A stretch of DNA of 64,000 nt from Symbiodinium natans (GCA_905221605.1 CAJNDS010002180.1:392501-456500), one strand, 5' to 3'. Shown: positions 32,849 through 42,574, counted from the stretch's first letter. Made by a program: numbers and translations. The notes: a model not told the origin generated them from the sequence alone.

Positions 32849-33020
32849 CTAAGCTAAGGTTGCGCCCCCAAACCCAGCTTATGCTGCACACAGTAAGCTC
32901 CAACAGGTCAAGGGCTTTTACTAGGGTTCAGGGCTGAGTATTCAGGGACCCTTAAGCCCAAAAGTCGGGTCTAAGTTTTCCGGGCTACCGAAGGCCCTAG
33001 ACTCTGTGCCTACGCTGCAG

Positions 33021-33065
33021 GAGTGCGCGCAGGCACTCCGGAAGGCGGAGGAAGATGTGCTCTCA
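33021..33065 (+). CDS. Candidate exon, coiled coil
   Basis: Acceptor CGCTGCAG|, donor TCA|GTCAGG. Exactly 15 codons, ECAQALRKAEEDVLS. Confidence 0.5.
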
Positions 33066-33214
33066 GTCAGGCCTGCCGTGGGCTTGGACGGAAAACCTAA
33101 ATCCCAAGCCGTGTCCCGTTGGTTCGGGTACAGGCCTGCGGGGGGACGTGGGCGGGCGCGGCAGGGGTGAGGGCGTCATTGCATTCTCTTTCTGCTGTCT
33201 CTCTTGTTCCACAG

Positions 33215-33294
33215 CCTTGTTCACGTAGACTCGGATGGTGCATTGGTTTCTTGGTGCGAAAGGGTCGGACAAGAGGAACAAGACTGGTGCACCC
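33215..33294 (+). CDS. Candidate exon with a textbook acceptor
   Basis: A long pyrimidine tract ends in TTCCACAG| at 33214; donor C|GTGAAC. Reads LVHVDSDGALVSWCERVGQE then EQDWCT. It lies outside the heptad-flanked pattern and could belong to a different gene from the others. Confidence 0.45.
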
Positions 33295-33708
33295 GTGAAC
33301 ACGACTTACGAACCGAATGAATGGTACGACTACGGTTCGTATGTTGTGATGCCTGAAATGCCGTGCCATTCACGGAGCGGTGGACATGTGAACTAGACTT
33401 AGTACTGATGTTGGGGTCCCGAGGGTGGGTTCGTGATAACTTAAATTCTAAGGTAAGAATGGAGTGAATGGAATGAACGTGGTTTTCCTTCACATGTTGG
33501 CCGTTGATCTCGGGCTGACTCTTGTGATGGTATTCCAATCAGCCCCCCGTATATAAAGAACTAGTATTCGGGCACTGTGGGGGAGGGGTGAGGCGGGGTT
33601 CTGGGGTTGGGCGGGGGGCAGGGGAGCGCCGAGCCCCTCAACAAAGTTTAAGGGTGAGAGTCTAAGGTTCGGGATTTTGGGCGTCACGCGTAAAGCGCGT
33701 CCTCGCAG

Positions 33709-33752
33709 GCGGAAGTTACAGGACATGGTCTCCGAGGCATCGCTAGCCCAGG
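33709..33752 (+). CDS. Candidate exon, coiled coil
   Basis: Acceptor CTCGCAG|, donor G|GTTGTT. Reads RKLQDMVSEASLAQ. Confidence 0.5.
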
Positions 33753-33858
33753 GTTGTTGTAGGGTTTTTCGGGTTCGGGTCTTCAGGGCTTTTTTGAACC
33801 CTGTAAGCCCTAACTCCGCCAAGAGTTAAGGGGTTTCTAGGGTTAAGGGCTGAGGGTC

Positions 33859-33890
33859 GCTTGGCGGCCCAGTGGTACCCTTTTCTTTAG
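33859..33890. mobile_element. Family D fragment, left end
   Basis: CTTGGCGGCCCAGTGGTACC CTTTTC only. A right-half fragment (GGCTACTGGGCTGCCAAG) lies at 35381-35398, the two together framing the heptad-poor block. Confidence 0.6.
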
Positions 33891-34600
33891 GGTCTCCAAA
33901 TGCATGCTGCCTGAACTTGCATGCTGCATGCCACTTTGCATGCTGCCTCAACTTTGTTTCTTTTCTGAGAGCACACAGGTCTCCACACGCTTTCGCTGTG
34001 GCTTTCTCCCAGCGTCCAAGAACACGAGACTTGAGAGCACTGTCTAGTGTCTACAATTTACAGAAATGGAGACTCCTGTGTTATTTTTTCTTGTCTCAGA
34101 TCTCATGTTCCTTTAACCCTTCTTCTCTTTTGGGGTGGCTCGTTCTGAGCTGCAGCGATGCAGAAAGCTCCATACCATGAAGTACGACTGGCACATGTTG
34201 CGTGGGGCCCCGGGATCTGCCGGCATGAAGCGCGGAATCCATGAAGCTGATCTTCTCGCGAAACCTCTTTTTCAAAAAGGCCTTTTTGTCGGGATCGCTC
34301 GCAGACCTGGCAAACGAGGCAGCACGCAAAAAAAATGAGGCAGCACGCAAGCGGAGGCAGCACGTTCCAAACAGGAATCTGGGCCCAGGCACTCCACGAT
34401 TTCTTTGAGTCTCGCAGCAAGCCATTTTCCGTCGGCCATTCCTCAGGGTTTTTTTGTTTTAACCCTAGACCCTAAACCCTAAACCCCAAAAGTCCCAAGA
34501 AAGAAACGGCTCCCGCCGAAAACAACGGGAAATTGAGGCAGCACGCACAAACCGAAATCGAGGCAGCACGTTCCATTTTATTTAGTCTTAAGGGGCCACA

Positions 34601-35134
34601 ATGGTTTACGGGGGTTTCCCGGTCGCCAGAGATTTCAGAGTGCTGCCTCAAATTTGCACGCCCTTACAGAGCGCGCAGAAGGACCGGCGTAGCAGGGCAG
34701 CAGGCACGGCGTCATGGCAGGCAGCACGCAGGCATGCGAGCGAGCACGTCGCTCCGGTCCTACACGCGAGGCAGCACGCACGGACTCCAATAACAAGCCT
34801 GGTTTCGCTGATCCCTTTTAATTGTACTCAAACCAGCGAGCGTTTGGAGCACAACTGGTTTCGTCCTGACCACCCAAAGAGAGTCTTTGATCTCGCCGAA
34901 ATCAGCTGTGGCAGTGGTCGGCTAACCCATGCCATCGACCAGGCCCATCTACATTGCATATGTGTTACAGCACAATCCTGCCCCATTTTTTTCGCCAATC
35001 TCGTGCATAACATTTCTGCTGTTGCCAGGCTGCCTTTGTGGCTGTATGGATCCTTGAGCAACAGGGCCCTTGGACCCAGGCAATGCACCTTCAACAACTG
35101 CCAAACACCGTACAGAAATAGCATGGAACCCTAG
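34601..35134 (+). CDS. Unrecognised 177-codon ORF in a heptad-poor block
   Basis: Open without interruption from 34601 to 35134. The second half looks most like protein: EHNWFRPDHPKRVFDLAEIS then CGSGRLTHAIDQAHLHCICV. The ExSCGSGR stretch faintly recalls a methyltransferase motif I, but without further motifs this is not a call. The first half overlaps the GAGGCAGCACG repeats and is doubtful. Likely an inserted or degraded element. Confidence 0.35.
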   Translation: MVYGGFPVARDFRVLPQICTPLQSAQKDRRSRAAGTASWQAARRHASEHVAPVLHARQHARTPITSLVSLIPFNCTQTSERLEHNWFRPDHPKRVFDLAEISCGSGRLTHAIDQAHLHCICVTAQSCPIFFANLVHNISAVARLPLWLYGSLSNRALGPRQCTFNNCQTPYRNSMEP

Positions 35135-35753
35135 GAGAAGCGGGGATGCAAGTCATCACAAAGACGAAACTTGATGTAGCCCTTGTGTAAGCACAGGAAT
35201 GTATGTGGATGTCTTGGGACGAATGAGGCTTTTGAGGCAGCACGATGACTGCCATGGAGCACGCATCCTGAGGTAGAATGGTTAGGGAAACCCTAGATTT
35301 TCCCTTTTTGGGGGTTCAAGGCTCACTTATGCAGTAACTCACCCCGACAACTAAGCAGGGTACCCTGAGTATGACATGGCTACTGGGCTGCCAAGGACCA
35401 AGTTCGTGTGAACCCTAAATGCCCTAAAGACCCAAACCCTAAACCCTAAAACCCTAGACCCTGAACCCTCAATGCCCTAAATGCACTAAAGACCCCAGAG
35501 TCCTGGAAACCCCCTCAGCAGGGCCCAACAAAAAACCAGCTCCAAGCTCTTCCCAACGCCGGGAACGGTAGGAAGGGGGTTTAGGGTTTAGGACTTAAGG
35601 TTTAGGGTCACCGAACCCAGAATCACACAGTTTCTACTAGGTCTCCTCAGGGTTAAGGGTTTAGGGTTGAAACCCCACGAACCAACAAGAAGGGCGCCCT
35701 CTGCTATTCCTAAATCTCAGGGCAATGCAGGTTTCGAGAAAGGTGTGGGCATA

Positions 35754-35863
35754 CATGGGGTTTCCGAAATTAGGGGTACCTTTTTGGGTCCGTTTCTTCT
35801 AAAGGAATCCTACGTTTTGGGGTTCTCTATTTGGGGGTCCCCCATTTTCGTAAACCCCCAAAT
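35754..35863. mobile_element. Family C repeat, complete
   Basis: TGGGGTTTCCGAAATTAGGG ... CATTTTCGTAAACCCCCAAA: terminal inverted halves. Confidence 0.88.
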
Positions 35864-35930
35864 GTTCGCGCACCTGAGCTGAATCTCCCTGGGCACATCA
35901 TGCACCCAAGAAATGAAAAGATGCGGGCAG

Positions 35931-36031
35931 GTGCTGCGAAGTCACTGGCACGACCAGCACTGAATACCAAAAGCTGGAACACGAGGACGTCGGCCTCGCT
36001 ACCATGTTCACGCAGCACTGTCGAGGAGGAG
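35931..36031 (+). CDS. Candidate exon
   Basis: Acceptor GCGGGCAG|, donor G|GTGATT. Reads CCEVTGTTSTEYQKLEHEDV then GLATMFTQHCRGG. Two other frames are open; this one has a stop just upstream of the acceptor, as expected at an intron boundary. Confidence 0.5.
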
Positions 36032-36204
36032 GTGATTCCCACCTCGGTGTGGTTTTGTGGAAAGGTGGAGGAGGTGAAGAAGGAGGAGGAAGAAGTGGAA
36101 GAAGAGGACTTCCTTCCTCGTGCACAAGGCAAACCCTAAAACCTAAACCCTAAACCCTAAACCGCTGCTATGCCGGCATGGGCACCGAGGGCACCTAGGT
36201 GCAG

Positions 36205-36262
36205 GCATCCGACGTTGTTACGTTGTGGCCGCCTCCGAGCCATCCGCGATGACAGCCACTGC
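36205..36262 (+). CDS. Candidate exon
   Basis: Acceptor GGTGCAG|, donor GC|GTGGCC. Reads IRRCYVVAASEPSAMTAT. Confidence 0.45.
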
Positions 36263-36909
36263 GTGGCCTACCCTACACCCTAAAACTCCCAAACCCTCTA
36301 AAGACTCTAAACCCAAAACCCAGAAGATCATGGATGCCTAAACACTCAATGTCAAATCTAGGAGACAGAGTTGGCCCTCATGCTCGGTTCTTAGGCTTTC
36401 GGTTCCCTTATCGCCACTTTAAACCAAAAAGTGTATCTGTTTTATTCCCGGTAACTCGCGTTTTTTTGCTGAGTCGCCCAAACCACAAGCATGCGGGTTC
36501 ATTTAGGGTTGTATGACTTGGGGTTCAGGGCTTAGGGAATGGAAATTAGGGTTTGGTGTTTAGGGCGGTTTAGACTTTAGGGTTTAGATCCCTGAGCCCA
36601 TGCCCCCGAAGCATTGTGAGATCACCCTAAACCCTAAACCCTAAACCCTAAACCTTACAATCCTAGGGTGTGAGCGTTTTAGTGTTCAGGGTTTTAGGGC
36701 TTCAGGTTGTTAGGGTTCAGAATTTAGGATCATGAAGAAGGGCATCCCCAAGCCATGCTGTAGAGACACCTCACTCGGTGCCTACAACCCCTCAAGCCCT
36801 ACAGGGACCCGGAGCAGGCCCTTTTTCCATCTTGACTTGAGAGTTGGGTTGGCATCTCTCAAGAACCCTCGTAAGTAGCAACAAGGGTTTAGGGTTTAGG
36901 GTCTGCACT

Positions 36910-36988
36910 GAGAAGCCCCCTAAGTCCCCTGACTAGGGCATAAGTAGACTTTATATTTGGGGGGCATAAGTCCCCATGAACCTCCGAG
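36910..36988. mobile_element. Family E fragment
   Basis: CCCCTAAGTCCCCTGACTAG ... AAGTCCCCATGAACCTCC. Confidence 0.65.
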
Positions 36989-37261
36989 TTTAGCTTCTTG
37001 GCTTACTCTGCGGCCTAGGGTTTTTGGTGTTGACTTGGAGGTTCATGGGCAGTTAAAGCTGGGAAGCCGTGGCAACTGATTGCAACCTAAGGCGCTGCAT
37101 CCTGAACCCTAAACCCTACTTAAACCCTAAACCCTACGCCCTAAACCCTAAATTTAAACCCGATTTGAATTCCTAAGCCCTAAACCCTAAACCCCTAACC
37201 CTAAACCCTGAACCCTAAACCCGAAACCCTAAACCCTAAGCCTTACTTGGAACACTCGCAG

Positions 37262-37323
37262 CCTCCTGTTGGCTGTCTATGAGCCTTCAAGGGCTTGGGG
37301 GACTGTGGACTTGGGGGTGCAGG
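37262..37323 (+). CDS. Candidate exon
   Basis: Acceptor CTCGCAG|, donor G|GTTTAGGG. Reads LLLAVYEPSRAWGTVDLGVQ. Confidence 0.45.
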
Positions 37324-37461
37324 GTTTAGGGTTTCGGGTTTAGGGCGAGGGTTAAGGGTTTAGGGTTTAGGGTTAAGGGTTTAGGGTTTAGGGTTAAGGG
37401 TTTAGGGTTTAGGGTCTAGGGTTTAGGGTCGAGGGTTGAGGGTTTAGGGTTGAGGGTTTAG

Positions 37462-37539
37462 GGTGCTTTGGCCACTTTCGCCGCCTGGAGAGGCCACCCA
37501 CGAGGATCTGGAGGCCACGGCATCAGGGAAAAAAATCGG
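37462..37539 (+). CDS. Candidate exon
   Basis: Acceptor TTTAG| from a heptad run, donor GG|GTTTCAGG. Reads VLWPLSPPGEATHEDLEATA then SGKKI. Confidence 0.4.
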
Positions 37540-37889
37540 GTTTCAGGTGTCAGGGCTCATGGACTTGTGAGTTGAGGCCTTGAGGGTTTAGGGTTTAGGG
37601 TTTAGGGTTTAGGGTTTAGGGCTAGGGTTTAGGGTCTAGGGCTAGGGTTGAGGGTTGAGGGTTGACGGTTTAGGGTCCAAGGGCGTTTGGGGCTCTTGCA
37701 GCTTGTTCTTCCTGGAGGGGCTCAGAATTCAGGGCGCTCTCCCTTGAAATCACAACCCCGGGCACTCAAATCCTAAATCCTGAGCCCTTAGTCCCTGAGC
37801 CCGCCTAAGCCCCCAATGCCCCTCGGATTGGGTTTAGGGTTTAGGGCCACGCCAATACCCGTGGGTTAAGGAGTGTGCGAAGACGGTCA

Positions 37890-37998
37890 TTCCTAGGTAG
37901 GCCAGGATGTTTCACATTTCCCTTTTGTGAGTTTAAGAGGATCATGTTCAGGAATATCTTGCTACTTGTAGGGGCCATCCTAGGTACGCATTCGGACC
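37890..37998. mobile_element. Family F repeat
   Basis: CCTAGGTAGGCCAGGATGTT ... GAGTTTAAGAGGATCATGTT then CAGGAATATC. Confidence 0.7.
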
Positions 37999-38269
37999 CC
38001 GATGCAGAACCATGGAAGGTGTCTTCCTTAATTAGGTGCGGCTTTGTCGTCCTTGATTGTCCCTAAATATATACCGAAGTAGCCCCTAAATAACTAAGGT
38101 CCCATATATTAACAAAAAAACCTCCTTTAGTCCCCTAGAATACAGGGTTTCCCCTTTTTGGAGGTTCCGAGCATCAGGAATTTGAGTGTAGTCGCGGGGG
38201 CTATGTTTAAGGGGATGCCTATTCTGGGAAACTCCAGCCCGATGGATCTGGCTCCTCACCGGGCCGCAG

Positions 38270-38466
38270 AAGAAGAAGAAGAAGAAGAAGAAGAAGAAGA
38301 AGAAGAAGAAGAAGAAGAAGAAGAAGAAGAAGAAGAACAAGGGCCGGGCTCGTGTGCTTCACCTCTGGGAACGGAGGGAGGCCATGGAGGAGGAGGGCAC
38401 CTGGGTCGGTGGAGCTCCTGATCAGGCATGCAAAAAGGCCCGGCTGGAACGTGAGCGAAAGGAGCA
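38270..38466 (+). CDS. Candidate exon: poly-lysine run and charged helix
   Basis: Acceptor GGCCGCAG|, donor CA|GTAAGC. It opens with 22 consecutive AAG codons (poly-Lys), then NKGRARVLHLWERREAMEEE, GTWVGGAPDQACKK and ARLERERKE. At 197 nt it is the longest candidate exon, with near-consensus splice ends. An adjacent frame gives poly-Glu (GAA) but lacks the good junctions. The trinucleotide run is likely length-variable. Confidence 0.6.
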
Positions 38467-38649
38467 GTAAGCAGCCACGGCCCATACGAGGATATCTAAT
38501 ATATACGGCTTCCTTGCACCCCTTAAGTATGTCGATCCCAATTGTCATTAAAGATCTGTTCCTGACTTGAGGGGGCATTGGGCTCTTTGGGTCTAGGACA
38601 GCCTTTCGGTGAGGGTTTAGGGTTGAGGGTAGGGTTGAGGGCAGGGTTT

Positions 38650-38705
38650 AGGGTCTGGAGGTTCATGTGTACTTATAAGTAGGGTTGCAAGTAGGAGTAA
38701 CTATG
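38650..38705. mobile_element. Family E fragment
   Basis: CTGGAGGTTCATGTGTACTT then ATAAGTAGGG. Confidence 0.6.
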
Positions 38706-38786
38706 TTTCTAACTTTTTTTAGGGAACCCATAACCCTACTGATATCCCCAAGTACGCCCCCTTATGTCGCGCTTCTACCCTTGCAG

Positions 38787-38827
38787 GGCCCCTCTGCACG
38801 CCCCCCCTAGAGAAGCCCAACTACAAG
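38787..38827 (+). CDS. Candidate exon
   Basis: Acceptor CCTTGCAG|, donor AAG|GTACCC. Reads PLCTPPLEKPNYK. Confidence 0.4.
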
Positions 38828-39084
38828 GTACCCCTCCCTGGGAACTTTACACACACTTCACCCTCAACCCTCAAGCCTAAACCCTAAACCTCAAACCCTA
38901 AACCCGAAACTCCAAACCCTAAACCCGAAACCCCAAACCCTAAACCCGAAACCCTAAACCCTAAACCACGAATCCTTGCTTAGGGCTTCTCAGTGGAGGA
39001 GTTCTGAGTCGGTAGTTCAGGGGCCCTAAGGTTGTACCCTTGGGTTTGGGGACCCCTTTTGAAGATCCTCTAAGGTTTTAGCTG

Positions 39085-39163
39085 TTTAAGGTTTAGGGTT
39101 TAGGGTTTAGGGTTTAGGGTTTAGGGTTTAGGGTTTAGGGTTTAGGGTTTAGGGTTTAGGTTA
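39085..39163 (+). repeat. Telomere heptad array (TTTAGGG)
   Basis: About 11 units. Confidence 0.95.
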
Positions 39164-39345
39164 AGGGGAACCCCTTTCAAGGTGCATCCTTAGGGGCCTC
39201 ACCCTCTTGGGAGTCTGTAGTTCCGGGGCACTGAAAGTCGGTCGATTCGATTTGCAAGGGCTTAGGTATGTAACGGTTCAGGCTTTTTGGGTTTGGGGTT
39301 TAGGGTTTGGGGTTTAGGGTTTAGGGTTTAGGGTTAAGGGATCAG

Positions 39346-39397
39346 AGTTGGAGTTGCGAGACACGGCTGCACCTGTCCAATCATGCAGATGTTGTCA
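39346..39397 (+). CDS. Candidate exon
   Basis: Acceptor GATCAG|, donor A|GTATGA. Reads SWSCETRLHLSNHADVV. Confidence 0.4.
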
Positions 39398-39464
39398 GTA
39401 TGAGTATGACTTCCAGCGTAGAGGCCTTGTATGAGAGGACTTTCACATGCAGAACATAGTTGTT

Positions 39465-39466
39465 CC

Positions 39467-39513
<47 letters not shown>
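39465..39513 (+). repeat. (CT)n microsatellite
   Basis: About 20 CT dinucleotides. Confidence 0.95.
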
Positions 39514-39749
39514 GGCCCTAGGTCTCTAAAAATGCAAACCACGCACACATGCACACACTACCTCGAACCTCATGGTTTCTCCCTCATTCCTGACAGTATT
39601 GCAGCGTAGTGTAGGATGTAGCTGGGTATAAGCCTCCAACCCTAAACCCTAAACCCTAAACTCTAAACTCTAAACTCTAAACCCCAAACGGCCCTAAGCC
39701 ATTACGAGGGCTACCTGGCTACTTCTTTCCGCACTCAAAGACTTCTCAG

Positions 39750-39814
39750 GGACCTTCCGAGACACCTCAGCTGCGGCGTGTACACCTGTCGTCGCCGGAC
39801 GCAGTTACACGATT
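39750..39814 (+). CDS. Candidate exon
   Basis: Acceptor CTTCTCAG|, donor TT|GTAAGA. Reads GPSETPQLRRVHLSSPDAVT then R. Confidence 0.5.
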
Positions 39815-39824
39815 GTAAGATTAG

Positions 39825-39927
39825 GGTTTAGGGTGTAGTGTTTAGGGTTTAGGGTTTAGGGTTTAGGGTTTAGGGTTTAGGGTTTAGGGTTTAGGGTTTA
39901 GGGTTTAGGGTTTAGGGTTTAGGGTTT
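39825..39927 (+). repeat. Telomere heptad array (TTTAGGG)
   Basis: Starts just after the donor of the 39750 exon; about 13 units. Confidence 0.95.
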
Positions 39928-39956
39928 GGGGCTGAGGGGCCCAGAACTTTGAAAAG

Positions 39957-40054
39957 CCACGAGGTTTCGCGTGTGGGACCGCTGGCTTGAAGCCCCTACT
40001 GCACAGTCCAGGAACTCTCCCTTGCTACCCTTGTTCATTGGCAGCCACCAGAAG
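39957..40054 (+). CDS. Candidate exon
   Basis: Acceptor GAAAAG|, donor AAG|GTTCCC. Reads TRFRVWDRWLEAPTAQSRNS then PLLPLFIGSHQK. It is followed directly by a family C element. Confidence 0.5.
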
Positions 40055-40055
40055 G

Positions 40056-40255
40056 TTCCCGAAATTAGGGGTTCCTAGGACCCGGAGTAGGCCCTTATTT
40101 CCTTTTTTTAGGGTTGGGATTACCTGCTAATCCTCTTGAAACCAAAGGTTATATTACCCCTGGGTCTAGATACCTTGTTGGGGTCCTTCTTATAAGCGAA
40201 CCCTTCTATTTGGGGGGTCTACTACAGGGCTTCCTTATTTTTGTAAACTTACACC
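40056..40255. mobile_element. Family C repeat containing a nested family B element
   Basis: TTCCCGAAATTAGGGGT is followed at 40076 by CTAGGACCCGGAGTAGGCCC, running to CTGGGTCTAG at 40168, and then family C resumes with ATACCTTGTTGGGGTCCTTC. Confidence 0.85.
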
Positions 40256-40502
40256 AGCATCCAGGTTACAAGTAAGGTAAGCGTACCACGAAAAAAGCTA
40301 CTTATCGCTACACGGGAACTCCCAAGCAAACCCGCAGCCCCGATGAAGACCCAACTTCGGGCCAGCGTGAATCCCCCCCTGCATACTCTGACCCTAGACC
40401 CTAAACCCTAAACCCTAAACCCTAAACCCTAAACCCTAAACCCGAAGCCCTTCGAGTTTATAGGCTCCAGGACCTTTTCGGCCCAGAGCTTCTTCTGTAA
40501 AC

Positions 40503-40759
40503 TTGGTAGCCCAGTGGTACCCTTTACCCTTTTTTGGTCAAGGTTCCCTTCTAAAGTAACCAAAACCCTAAACCCTAAACCCTAAACCCTAAACCCTAAA
40601 CCCTAAACCCTAAACCCTAAACCCTAAACCCTAAACCCTAAACCCTAAACCCTAGACCCTAAACCCTAAACCCTAAACCCTAAACCCTAAACCCTAAACC
40701 CTAAACCCTAAACCAAAACAAGGGTGCCCTTATTAAAAGATGGTTACTGGGCTGCCAAG
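40503..40759. mobile_element. Family D palindrome split by a 144-bp heptad array
   Basis: Left half CTTGGTAGCCCAGTGGTACC through AAAGTAACCAAAAC, then about 21 CCCTAAA units (40567-40710), then AACCAAAACAAGGGTGCCC to CTGGGCTGCCAAG. The 9-mer AACCAAAAC flanks the array on both sides (40558-40566, 40711-40719). Confidence 0.9.
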
Positions 40760-40776
40760 TAAAGGTTTAGTCGCAG

Positions 40777-40875
40777 CCAGCGAAGCCCAGGAAAAAGACG
40801 AGGAGTTCCAGCATTCACTACGCCTTCCAGCAGCCAGGGGCCCCCATGGACAATGTGGCAGCTCGGCAGTCTGGG
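40777..40875 (+). CDS. Candidate exon
   Basis: Acceptor GTCGCAG|, donor G|GTTTAGGG. Reads SEAQEKDEEFQHSLRLPAAR then GPHGQCGSSAVW; a second frame is also open. It lies just right of a family D element. Confidence 0.45.
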
Positions 40876-41173
40876 GTTTAGGGTTTAGGGTTTAGGGTTT
40901 AGGGTTTAGGGTTTTGGGTTTAGGGGCCCTTGAACCCCTCTGAACCCCTACTGTTAAGCCTAAACAAGATGATGAGATGAACATCCGGGACCCTCTCAAC
41001 CCTATAAACCCTGTAAACCCTGCAACGCCTATATAAACCCTAGAAACCCTAAGCCCCAAACCCTTTGTAGAATCAGAAAGGGACCATAAGGGACTGCCAT
41101 TAGTAATTATTATTCCGACCCCTATAAAACCCTAAACCCTAAACCCTCTTTTGGCATGTGAAGGCTGCTTTAG

Positions 41174-41276
41174 GGGCGTCATGTCAGTTGGCCAAGGCCT
41201 TCAATGCCTTCAGCGGAAGGATCAGCAACGGTCGCCCGTCCGGGCGGACTTTCTTCAGCGCATCTTGACAGCAGCC
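41174..41276 (+). CDS. Candidate exon
   Basis: Acceptor CTTTAG|, donor GCC|GTTTAGGG. Reads GVMSVGQGLQCLQRKDQQRS then PVRADFLQRILTAA. Confidence 0.5.
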
Positions 41277-41392
41277 GTTTAGGGTTTAGGGTTTAGGGTT
41301 TAGGGTTTGAAGGGTTTAGGGTTTAGGGTTTAGGGTTTGAAGGGTTTAGGGTTTGAAGGGTTTAGGGTTTGAAGGGTTTAGGGTTTAGGGTT
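41277..41392 (+). repeat. Telomere heptad array with GTTTGAAG interruptions
   Basis: TTTAGGG units broken four times by GTTTGAAGGG, giving a locally higher-order pattern. It begins at the donor of the 41174 exon. Confidence 0.9.
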
Positions 41393-41679
41393 TCGGGCCG
41401 AAGGACGTAGAGTCCAGGGTGTAGGGCTTCGGTGCCCTGAACTCGTGGGCTACTTTGGTTGGAAGCCACTCTGAACGATAGGCCCTTTCGGCGTTTCCAC
41501 TTTCGTACGTTTCCGAGCATGTGAGGGTAACCAAATGACCCCGAAATCCTAAACCCTAAACCTGAAACCTATACCTTTTTTTAAATGGCTCACCGGTAGT
41601 TGAAAGCAGGGTTGCGGGGACTTCAGACAAGGCCCCCCCAGCGACTTATAACAAAAGAGGGTGGTGCTGAATTGGGATG

Positions 41680-41698
41680 TGTGTGTGTGTGTGTGTGC
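41680..41698 (+). repeat. (GT)n microsatellite
   Basis: About nine GT units. Another GT run is at 42375-42398 and AT runs are at 41813-41850. Confidence 0.9.
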
Positions 41699-41700
41699 AT

Positions 41701-41809
41701 ATGGGGGGGTTTACGATACTAGGGGGCATCTTATTGGGGTCCTTGTTGTAAGAGGATCTTCCTAGTTGGGGGTCTATATTAGGGTCCCTTATTATCGTAT
41801 ACACTCTCA
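41701..41809. mobile_element. Family C repeat
   Basis: GGGGGGGTTTACGATACTAG ... TTATTATCGTATACACTCTC. Confidence 0.75.
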
Positions 41810-41932
41810 TGTATATATATGTATATATATATATGTATATATATATATATTACACATGCAGATTGTTTGGTGTCCTCTTGAGGAGACCAGGCTATTTGTT
41901 GCCCCCTCGGACCCCCTGCAGCTTCCATTTTT

Positions 41933-42036
41933 ACTAGGTAGGCTCTTGGGACATCTTATAATTTCCCTTATTTGGTTTAAGAGGACCACATTCAAGAATA
42001 GTTTTCGAAGGGTTTAAGGGCCATCCTGCTTTACCT
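41933..42036. mobile_element. Family F repeat
   Basis: CTAGGTAGGCTCTTGGGACA ... GGTTTAAGAGGACCACATTC. Confidence 0.75.
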
Positions 42037-42042
42037 GCACAG

Positions 42043-42153
42043 TACCCCTTGCATCACAAGGCCGGTCGCCGGTCCTCGTCACTGCTGAAGCTTCATGGCT
42101 TAGCTGGCTTTCAGTCCGGGGCCGCTTGGGACGCACTATGCGCGAATCCTAGG
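42043..42153 (+). CDS. Candidate exon
   Basis: Acceptor CTGCACAG|, donor AGG|GTTTAGGG. Exactly 37 codons, YPLHHKAGRRSSSLLKLHGL then AGFQSGAAWDALCANPR. Long and phase 0 at both ends. Confidence 0.55.
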
Positions 42154-42264
42154 GTTTAGGGTTTAAACTCTAAACCCCAAGCCGTAAACCCTAAACCGTG
42201 AGAGAGTGAGAGGAGTCCGACTTCTGAATCGAGAGGGCTAGGATTCTCTTCCCCGGTCCCTCAG

Positions 42265-42281
42265 GCCCAGCAGAAAAAGAA

Positions 42282-42319
<38 letters not shown>

Positions 42320-42345
42320 AACAGGAGAGAAAGGCCGAGACAGAA
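42265..42345 (+). CDS. Candidate exon, Arg-Glu repeat
   Basis: Acceptor CCCTCAG|. Reads AQQKKKTKRE, an Arg-Glu repeat from a (GA)n microsatellite, then EQQERKAETE before TAA. A GC donor (AAG|GCCGAG) would avoid the stop. Confidence 0.45.
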
Positions 42346-42525
42346 TAAAAGAGAATGTTTGGTCCACATGAACGTGTGTGTGTGTGTGTGTGTGTGTGGG
42401 TGTCTGTGTGTTGTGTTGCCGAGTTGATCCTGGATTTGGGGCTGAGGGCTCAAGGGAAATGTGCGAACGCCACGCTGCCGGCCGGCCCCGAAGCCAATAA
42501 CTTCATCAAGGCACACACAATACAG

Positions 42526-42574
42526 GAGCCGAAATCGTCAGCACTGAACTCCCCTGCTAGCCACATACTGCCAG
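42526..42574 (+). CDS. Candidate exon
   Basis: Acceptor ATACAG|, donor G|GTCCAG. Reads EPKSSALNSPASHILP. Confidence 0.4.

Larger units (their letters stand above)
33859..35250. other. Heptad-poor block with dispersed GAGGCAGCACG motif
   Basis: The 11-mer GAGGCAGCACG occurs exactly at 34316, 34337, 34354, 34535, 34560, 34768 and 35233. Near copies lie at 34719 (CAGGCAGCACG), and inverted forms (TGCTGCCTC) at 34641 and 33941. Only one short CCCTAAA tract is present. The block is framed by two fragments of family D. Confidence 0.75.

Noticed and set aside
33063-33538. Minus-strand ORFs of 79-105 codons
   Set aside because: They overlap one another and lie opposite a + segment with a textbook acceptor and a good donor; no motif supports them.
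34096-34425. Minus ORFs of 105-109 codons
   Set aside because: Low-complexity Cys/Ala/Leu text created by GAGGCAGCACG repeats; no motif.
38158-38421. Poly-glutamate ORF
   Set aside because: Same (AAG)n run in another frame. The poly-lysine frame has a CAG| acceptor and GTAAGC donor and continues as a charged helix.
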